Positions 59,152 through 64,000 of a DNA stretch of 64,000 nt are shown one piece after another. This DNA comes from Erysipelothrix piscisicarius. GTDB lineage: Bacteria; Bacillota_I; Bacilli_A; Erysipelotrichales; Erysipelotrichaceae. Below the pieces are notes generated by a model. The model was given only the letters and a program-made list of their open reading frames with translations. It did no database searches and was not told the DNA's origin. How positions within the stretch are numbered: position 1 is the stretch's first letter; each line of letters starts with the position of its first letter. Location: positions 1 to 64,000 of the forward strand of contig NZ_CP034234.1 of assembly GCF_003931795.1 (NCBI RefSeq). Direction: 5' to 3'. The position numbers were made by a program, and so were the translations under genes.

Positions 59152-59204
59152 ATGATCAGTTGTTCATGTATTCATATTATACGTTACGATTGATCAAACC
59201 ACAA
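59152..59204 (-). promoter_or_regulatory. Promoter and operator of the metal-efflux operon
   Basis: Minus-strand -35 TTGTGG (59199-59204), 17-bp spacer, -10 TATAAT (59176-59181), and downstream the dyad ATGATCAGTTGTTCAT (59152-59167), resembling SmtB/CzrA operators built from TGAA/TTCA half-sites. Placement over the start point fits repression. Confidence 0.6.
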
Positions 59205-59216
59205 CCCCAAAACGTC

Positions 59217-59255
59217 AAAAAGTGGCGATGCCATTCTTTTGCATCGCCACTTTTT
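59217..59255 (-). terminator. Terminator after the Mrr-like gene
   Basis: AAAAAGTGGCGATG / CATCGCCACTTTTT stem, 11-base loop. Confidence 0.9.
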
Positions 59256-59257
59256 GA

Positions 59258-60538
59258 TTAAACTGTTTCTAAGTCACTTAAGCGCTTAATAATATCCAAA
59301 TCATGAATGCGTTTCTTACGTGTCGCATAATGTTTGATTACACCTAAATCTTTCCCATTTAATAATTGAACGTGATGCGTTTCCGCAAGATCTCGTGCTT
59401 CTGGAGTATAGTCCGCATTGGAAAGAATTACCCGGGCATCAACGCGATCCCAGTAGGGTGATGACAAGCCATCTATAATGGATTGTTGGTCCACTCGAGA
59501 GGTCATGTATAAAATGCGAATATAGTAGGTAAACCGATCCGCTCGGTAAAGAACCATCTCGGATGGATTCACTTCCTGGTCACGTCCCAATACGGTATAA
59601 CAAAACTTACTTAACAAATCTTTGGTATACTGATAAAACTGTAAATCCGTTTTAATATGAGCACATGCAAGATTTAAAGATTGATCGCGTTCCTTTTCTT
59701 CTTCGAAGGCTTGAAACGTATCTGCATATTTTAATTGATAATCGTTAAAGTACGCTTCATAGTTTCCCAGTTGTCTTAAAATCCAAATAATATCTTTTGA
59801 TTTAGTGCTTTCGATTCCTACCCCTCTTCGAATGCATGCATGCATAATCGGACGCGTAATGCTTTGGTGTGCCTGCTCAGGATGTTTTGCATAGTGTTCC
59901 AACCAATGACAAATGGTGTCGTGAAGGCTCTTATCTGGATCTACAACCACATCATTAAAAATTGAACGGCCGTCTTGATCATATTTACTATGGTAAACAT
60001 CATTCACGAGATACCGGTATTCAAATCGATCACGAATCCCAGGCAAGGGATCCAGTGCATACGTTTCAACCGTCTCCTGATACACCCCGACAACGGAATC
60101 CGTTTTAAAACATGCTTCTGAAAGCATTTTATACAATGGATGACGTGTGTCTAAGCTTACTGCGATGCGCTCAAAGAATAAAAGTTTTGAAATCGCAACG
60201 GCACTTGCAATTGTCACAAAGACAGTATTAACCCGTGTTGTACGGAAAAAATTCGGTGCTCCTTCTGGCAATTCAATCGTTTCATTGAGTAAATAATCAC
60301 TTAAACGATGAATTTCTAAGAAACGGTTATCAAACATACTCTTTGGACCGTTAAAGTTATAACGATCATTTTCGATTTCCTTGTTTAATCGATTCCAATC
60401 TGAAGGATCTAACATCCATTGGGTCAAGGTAATTAAATAGCGAACATCCAACCCTTTTAAAAAATGTTCATACGAATCAAAGTTTAAACTGTGACCAAAA
60501 ACATGTTGAATGCATGTATCCATACGCAAGGGCTTCAC
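59258..60538 (-). CDS. Cytoplasmic protein with Mrr-like C-terminus; probably the 3' part of a split gene
   Basis: 426 residues as drawn from a GTG at 60536-60538, which lacks a ribosome site. Residues 1-330 are helical and unfamiliar. The last about 100 residues contain VDARVILSNADYTPEARDLAETHHVQLLNGKDLGVI, matching the end of the Mrr-type restriction-endonuclease fold (VT---FT--A--LA-----LI-G--L). The preceding strand that should hold catalytic Q/E-x-K reads FTYYIRILYM, so the nuclease site looks lost. The frame is open upstream through the G9 tract, and one added G joins it to the membrane protein gene. Confidence 0.7.
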   Translation of the reverse strand: MKPLRMDTCIQHVFGHSLNFDSYEHFLKGLDVRYLITLTQWMLDPSDWNRLNKEIENDRYNFNGPKSMFDNRFLEIHRLSDYLLNETIELPEGAPNFFRTTRVNTVFVTIASAVAISKLLFFERIAVSLDTRHPLYKMLSEACFKTDSVVGVYQETVETYALDPLPGIRDRFEYRYLVNDVYHSKYDQDGRSIFNDVVVDPDKSLHDTICHWLEHYAKHPEQAHQSITRPIMHACIRRGVGIESTKSKDIIWILRQLGNYEAYFNDYQLKYADTFQAFEEEKERDQSLNLACAHIKTDLQFYQYTKDLLSKFCYTVLGRDQEVNPSEMVLYRADRFTYYIRILYMTSRVDQQSIIDGLSSPYWDRVDARVILSNADYTPEARDLAETHHVQLLNGKDLGVIKHYATRKKRIHDLDIIKRLSDLETV

Positions 60539-61074
60539 AAGCTGTGCTTGGTCCTCACCCCCCCCCGTTGCACATCAAGAATTTTTGAAATCTGACACAT
60601 CGTTTGATATGACTGGGTTTCAAGGGCATTACGAAATGCTTGTTCTTCAGTAAAATGTGTTTGTTGTTTAACAGGTCGTTTAGGACGAACACACTTTCCT
60701 GGCCAACGCCACCAACTTAAAATCCCCAGTCCAATACTCCAGACAATAACCAGTCCCATATAGATGTAATAGAGATCAAAAACACGCAAAACAGGATAGG
60801 ATAAAATCCACATAATTACGGATAAAGACGCTAACGCAAGTAAAATTTGTCCTGGAATGCACATACAAATTTCATATTTTTGACCAAGTTTGGTTAATTC
60901 ACCGCTGATCATAAATCCTAAGATCATCAGCATCAGTCCCAATCCATGCATTTGAATTGATATTTCAAGTTTTCCTGGTGCGAGGAAATAAAAACATGCA
61001 CCTAAAGCTAGAATTGCTCCGGCCAAAAACACAATAAAGCCAAGAAGCATCTGAAACCTCTTATAAATCTTCAT
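60535..61074 (-). CDS. Four-helix membrane protein, probably the 5' part of a split gene
   Basis: 179 residues from the ATG at 61072-61074 (GAGGGG site 7 nt upstream). Helices at about 9-31, 44-61, 74-92 and 98-120 (MLLGFIVFLAGAILALGACF, GLGLMLMILGFMISGEL, ILLALASLSVIMWIL, YYIYMGLVIVWSIGLGIL), then a basic cytoplasmic tail. The last in-frame codons are read through a run of nine G and end 31 nt later at TGA (DVQRGGVRTKHSL). With ten G the frame continues into the next gene to give a 605-residue protein. Family unknown. Confidence 0.7.
   Translation of the reverse strand: MKIYKRFQMLLGFIVFLAGAILALGACFYFLAPGKLEISIQMHGLGLMLMILGFMISGELTKLGQKYEICMCIPGQILLALASLSVIMWILSYPVLRVFDLYYIYMGLVIVWSIGLGILSWWRWPGKCVRPKRPVKQQTHFTEEQAFRNALETQSYQTMCQISKILDVQRGGVRTKHSL
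60558..60566 (-). repeat. G9 homopolymer tract at the junction of two reading frames
   Basis: Nine consecutive C on the plus strand (G on the coding strand), by far the longest G/C run in the window. CAAC-G10-TGAGG would be open throughout; G9 terminates. Such tracts are classic slipped-strand phase-variation switches and also frequent sites of sequencing error. Confidence 0.9.
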
Positions 61075-61130
61075 AGAATTCCCCTCTTCGTCCTTTATAA
61101 TAACAGTTTTTATCGCTTTAAACATAGAAA

Positions 61131-61153
61131 AAACAAGCAATCATGCTTGTTTC
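61131..61153 (-). terminator. Terminator after the HAD gene
   Basis: AAACAAGC / GCTTGTTT stem. Confidence 0.75.
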
Positions 61154-61154
61154 G

Positions 61155-61922
61155 CTATTTTTTATTAAAAAGTGTGGAGAGTGCGTCACCAACGCTAGAA
61201 TAATGTGCTACACCCATTTCTTTTACCAAGGCTTCTCCCGTAGAAATTACAAACCCCTGAAATGCTTTAAGCATTGGAACATCATTATAACTATCCCCCA
61301 TCGTGTAGATGGGCCCTTTGTAGTCATAGTAATCGATTATCTTTTGAAGTCCGGTTGCTTTTGAAATCCCGTGAGCTCCAATATCCACAGCACAAACATT
61401 CTGACTCGCCTCAACATGCAACGCACCATAATGTTGATTAATATGATTGGTAAGTGCTAAGGCTTGCCTTGGTGATGATGTCACAACATACAATGCCTGA
61501 ACACCACGTTCTTGTTTTAAAACATCTAAATCGGTAAGCGGGATATTGGGGACCATAGAATGGGCGGATGCATCCAACACAACGCGACTTAACCGGTACC
61601 CATCATTGACCCCATAGAAAGAAACCTCAAAGGCTTTAAAATCATCAATCATGGCATCCACCACAGATTGATCTAAATCACTGATAAAAATTTCTTGGTG
61701 ATCATGGGTTAACACGACACCCCCATTAATCCCGACAATAAAATCAACCGGAATATTGTAGGCTTCAATCTCAGTCTGAATGGAATGAATCGTACGGCCT
61801 GTGACAATTCCAAACTTATTTCCCAATGCTCGAAATGTCCTAATGGCCTCAAGATCGTCGTGACTTACCGTTGAATTTCGAAAGAGCGTGCCGTCATAAT
61901 CCGATGCGAAAATCTGAATCAC
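61155..61922 (-). CDS. HAD superfamily (Cof-type) sugar/nucleotide phosphatase
   Basis: 255 residues. Motif I ASDYDGTLFRNS (Asp 8 and 10), motif II VTGRTI, motif III Lys near KATGLQKIIDYY, motif IV YTMGDSYNDVPML. The large C2-type cap between motifs II and III is the Cof/YbjI type, which acts on phosphorylated sugars, flavin or PLP compounds. The gene overlaps the thioredoxin-reductase-like gene upstream by 4 nt (ATGA). Confidence 0.9.
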   Translation of the reverse strand: MIQIFASDYDGTLFRNSTVSHDDLEAIRTFRALGNKFGIVTGRTIHSIQTEIEAYNIPVDFIVGINGGVVLTHDHQEIFISDLDQSVVDAMIDDFKAFEVSFYGVNDGYRLSRVVLDASAHSMVPNIPLTDLDVLKQERGVQALYVVTSSPRQALALTNHINQHYGALHVEASQNVCAVDIGAHGISKATGLQKIIDYYDYKGPIYTMGDSYNDVPMLKAFQGFVISTGEALVKEMGVAHYSSVGDALSTLFNKK

Positions 61923-62797
61923 GTCGTCAAACCCCGTTTAATCCGACGGATATAACTGATCATGTTCATCCCGGCAATACAACCATCCCCTACAGCTTTC
62001 GCAATTTGTTGGACCCCAAACGTACAATCTCCTGCGGCATACAACCCTGGCATATTCGTTTCCATATTCTCATTAACAAGAATCCGACCATTTTCAACAC
62101 CTAGACCTAATTTATTTGCGAGATCGGTGCTGGTAGCAGAACCAATGGCAACAAAGATACCATCCAATTCTAAGATACCTGATTCCATTTCCACGCCCGA
62201 AACCTTTTCCTCACCAACCACGGTCTTTACTTTTTCTTCGAGAATAATACAACGGTCATCAAAAGTTCCTGTGATTGGCTCACCATTGGTCAATACATAG
62301 ACTTTCGATGCTACCTCTACAAGTTCCGCTGCTTCATGAGCTGCATACTCAGCACTTCCAACCACGGCAACCGTTTTACCGCGATAGAAAAATGCATCGC
62401 ATACTGCACAATATGAAACACCACGTCCATTATAATTACGGATTTTTCGAATTCTTGGAATGTTTCGATGAGACCCCGTCGCTAACAACACACTGATGGC
62501 TTTATACGTTTCATGAATCGTTTCAACAACATAAGTTGCTCCATCAAAACCAATGGACAACACTTCATCCGTCACAACTTCAATGCCCAACTCAATGGCT
62601 TGATCAATCCCACGTTGAACCAATTCAACACCACCAATTGAGGTGAATCCGTAGAAATTATCCACATCCCGTGCCGTTTCACTTGCGCCTAAATCTTTAC
62701 CAATAACCGTTGTGTTTACATTCCCACGTTTAAGATATACGGCAGCTTGAATCCCCGCAGGTCCCTTGCCAATTATTAATGCATCCGTTTCTTTCAT
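61919..62797 (-). CDS. Thioredoxin-reductase-like FAD/NAD(P) oxidoreductase
   Basis: 292 residues from the ATG at 62795-62797 (AAGGAG 7 nt before). FAD site IGKGPAGIQAAVYLKRG, redox pair GVSYCAVCDAFFYRGK (CAVC), NAD(P) site VAVVGSAEYAAHEAAELV, and FAD contact GLYAAGDCTFGVQQI. Low-molecular-weight thioredoxin reductase layout. The N-terminal glycine motif is GKGPAG, not GxGxxG strictly, and the NAD(P) site has GSAEYA in place of GGGDSA, so cofactor use may differ from classical TrxB. No thioredoxin gene is adjacent. Confidence 0.87.
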   Translation of the reverse strand: MKETDALIIGKGPAGIQAAVYLKRGNVNTTVIGKDLGASETARDVDNFYGFTSIGGVELVQRGIDQAIELGIEVVTDEVLSIGFDGATYVVETIHETYKAISVLLATGSHRNIPRIRKIRNYNGRGVSYCAVCDAFFYRGKTVAVVGSAEYAAHEAAELVEVASKVYVLTNGEPITGTFDDRCIILEEKVKTVVGEEKVSGVEMESGILELDGIFVAIGSATSTDLANKLGLGVENGRILVNENMETNMPGLYAAGDCTFGVQQIAKAVGDGCIAGMNMISYIRRIKRGLTT

Positions 62798-62883
62798 AGA
62801 TATCTCCTTCAAACTCTTTCAATTATATGATATATGATTTTCGCATTCAAGTTTGATGTTTTTGAAAAAAATTAAAGTTTTTA

Positions 62884-62911
62884 TTGAATTTAAAAATCAT
62901 AGCGTTATAAT
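62884..62911 (+). promoter_or_regulatory. Promoter of the tRNA-Lys gene
   Basis: TTGAAT (62884-62889), 16-bp spacer, TATAAT (62906-62911), 12 bp before the mature 5' end. Confidence 0.6.
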
Positions 62912-62923
62912 ATAAAGGCAAAC

Positions 62924-62999
62924 GCTCCGTTAGCTCAGTCGGTAGAGCAACTGACTCTTAATCAGTGGGTCCACGGTTCGAGCCCGTGACGGAGCACCA
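62924..62999 (+). tRNA. tRNA-Lys (anticodon CTT)
   Basis: 76-nt cloverleaf with encoded CCA. Acceptor arms GCTCCGT / ACGGAGC, D-arm GCTCAGTCGGTAGAGC, anticodon arm CTGACTCTTAATCAG with CTT in the loop, T-arm GGTTCGAGCC. All invariant positions are present. Confidence 0.97.
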
Positions 63000-63012
63000 T
63001 TGAGTTTATTAC

Positions 63013-63034
63013 ACCACTTTCGAGTGGTTTTTTT
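63013..63034 (+). terminator. Terminator of the tRNA gene
   Basis: ACCACT / AGTGGT stem, TTCG loop, seven T. Confidence 0.9.
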
Positions 63035-63046
63035 ATGTTCAAGCAA

Positions 63047-63083
63047 AAACAGTTGGCGGTTCCAAACGAAACACCAACTGTTT
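63047..63083 (-). terminator. Terminator of the peptidase E gene
   Basis: AAACAGTTGG / CCAACTGTTT stem with a long loop, T run on the minus strand. Confidence 0.75.
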
Positions 63084-63088
63084 ATTTT

Positions 63089-63814
63089 TTAAAGATTCAA
63101 TTCAATTTCCAAGACGTCATCTTCATGAATTTCATGCTTTTGAATCGTACCATCAACATGCGTCAAAACATACGCTTTACAGTGATTATGTTCTTTAAAA
63201 ATATGTGCTTTCGATCCTTCGTAAATCATCGCAACCCCATTCTCCAACGCAATCCCTGGTACAGATGGATACGCTTTATAAAATGCATCAAATGTCTCAC
63301 GACCTGGCTCATTATAGTTTGGTACATGAACTGCTTGAATAAAACCAAGACCTGATGTCATGATGAACTTCCAATCTTCCTTATTATCAAAGGACTCTGA
63401 ATCACTATGACTGTATTGGTACCAGCAATTGGACCCTGCACTAAGACCTGCGAGGATAATTCCACGGTGATACGCATCTTTTAACACATGATCAACACCC
63501 CGTTGACGCCATACTTTAATCATCATACGAGTATCCCCACCACCAACATAAATTAAATCGGTATTTAATAATTTATACTGAATGACAGCTTGAGATGGAG
63601 ACTCCGACACAAGTTTTAAAACGTCTACAACACACCCAAGCGCTTCAAATCGTTGCGTGAGCGCCTCGATATATTCAACACGATCTGAGCTCGCAGTCGG
63701 TAACACAAGCACGCGTGGCTCCTTCTTTCCGGTCATTGCGATTAATTCCTTTTCGATCGCGGGTGCACTTCCAAATACATCGGTGCCCCCACCAATTGTT
63801 ACGATTGTTCCCAT
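63089..63814 (-). CDS. Peptidase E / cyanophycinase-like serine peptidase (S51)
   Basis: 241 residues from the ATG at 63812-63814 (AGAGGTGA 5 nt upstream); a longer extension has no ribosome site. TIGGGTD at 4-10, DLIYVGGGDTRMMI near 83, and the nucleophile elbow IILAGLSAGSNCWYQY (Ser about 119), the GxSAG motif of family S51. Catalytic His in VHVPNYNEPGRE. Such enzymes are aspartyl dipeptidases or handle beta-aspartyl peptides in the cytoplasm. Single gene. Confidence 0.9.
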   Translation of the reverse strand: MGTIVTIGGGTDVFGSAPAIEKELIAMTGKKEPRVLVLPTASSDRVEYIEALTQRFEALGCVVDVLKLVSESPSQAVIQYKLLNTDLIYVGGGDTRMMIKVWRQRGVDHVLKDAYHRGIILAGLSAGSNCWYQYSHSDSESFDNKEDWKFIMTSGLGFIQAVHVPNYNEPGRETFDAFYKAYPSVPGIALENGVAMIYEGSKAHIFKEHNHCKAYVLTHVDGTIQKHEIHEDDVLEIELNL

Positions 63815-63895
63815 AAAATCACCTCTTTGATATATGAGATTAACACAAGATTGCTTAAAACACAAGAAATTTAAAATGCCACTCAACCCACAACG

Positions 63896-64000
63896 CTATT
63901 TGTGATCTTTATCTTTTAGACCCAATAACCCATAAAGAAAGTGTTCATTCAACATTATAAATACAAATAAAATTACAACGATTCCCGTAATCTTTACTTC
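63896..64000 (-). CDS. C-terminal end of a membrane protein, cut by the window edge
   Basis: 34 codons on the minus strand: a hydrophobic helix (ITGIVVILFVFIMLNEHFL) and a basic tail ending LGLKDKDHK, stop at 63896. The frame is open to the end of the window. Too little to assign. Confidence 0.5.
   Translation of the reverse strand, partial: EVKITGIVVILFVFIMLNEHFLYGLLGLKDKDHK

Noticed and set aside
62813-62923. Riboswitch or T-box before the tRNA
   Set aside because: The stretch holds a simple promoter only; no T-box or other known leader motif is visible.

Overview
The window is a low-GC Gram-positive chromosome segment. It carries LPXTG-anchored surface proteins, lipoproteins with classic lipoboxes, AGGAGG-type ribosome sites and many compact terminators. 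The overall character (pyruvate phosphate dikinase, PASTA and M23 wall proteins, multi-domain adhesins) suggests Bacillota, most plausibly an Erysipelothrix-like member of the Erysipelotrichia; that placement is inference from protein style, not a database match.

Layout. Positions 1-18.5 kb hold a secreted M14-like peptidase, an XRE regulator, a two-part chromate transporter, a glycosyltransferase, an FMN reductase, a MATE exporter, a large membrane protein, a DsbA-like oxidoreductase, a nitroreductase, a first copy of an IS3-family element, and a giant (about 2,070-codon) LPXTG adhesin. Essentially every gene here is broken by single-base frameshifts. From 18.86 kb reading frames are mostly clean: a two-component system with a third membrane gene, divergent from the adhesin; a DUF4240-like protein; a lipase-like hydrolase; a TtcA-like thiolase; RlmN; and an AT-rich polysaccharide ligase/polymerase. 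Then comes a nested insertion (IS3-type inside IS30-type) next to a gene remnant at 28.0-30.5 kb. Next are a siderophore ABC transporter, an LPXTG/MucBP protein, a lipoprotein, galE, ppdK, an ABC exporter co-translated with a kinase-less PASTA protein, a DUF1307-like lipoprotein, a tyrosine phosphatase, and a zinc/cell-wall cluster (M23, ZnuA-like, M23, YibE/F). After the second IS3 copy, placed inside a terminator loop, are an OCD-TSUP-TrmB operon, a zinc/cadmium P-type ATPase with its ArsR regulator, a membrane protein split from an Mrr-like protein by a G9 tract, a HAD phosphatase, a thioredoxin-reductase-like protein, tRNA-Lys and peptidase E.

Themes. Much of the content is cell-envelope biology: surface adhesins, two M23 hydrolases around a zinc-binding lipoprotein, PASTA plus ABC exporter, polysaccharide enzymes, and metal import/export. 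The most interesting signals are (i) the G9 tract whose change by one base would fuse two genes into one membrane-anchored protein with a restriction-endonuclease-like C-terminus, (ii) a solitary 17-bp IS tip in a terminator loop that looks like an excision scar, paired with an intact IS copy in another terminator loop, and (iii) the very uneven indel density, which the two IS copies let one judge internally and which warns that many pseudogenes before 18.5 kb may be sequence errors.
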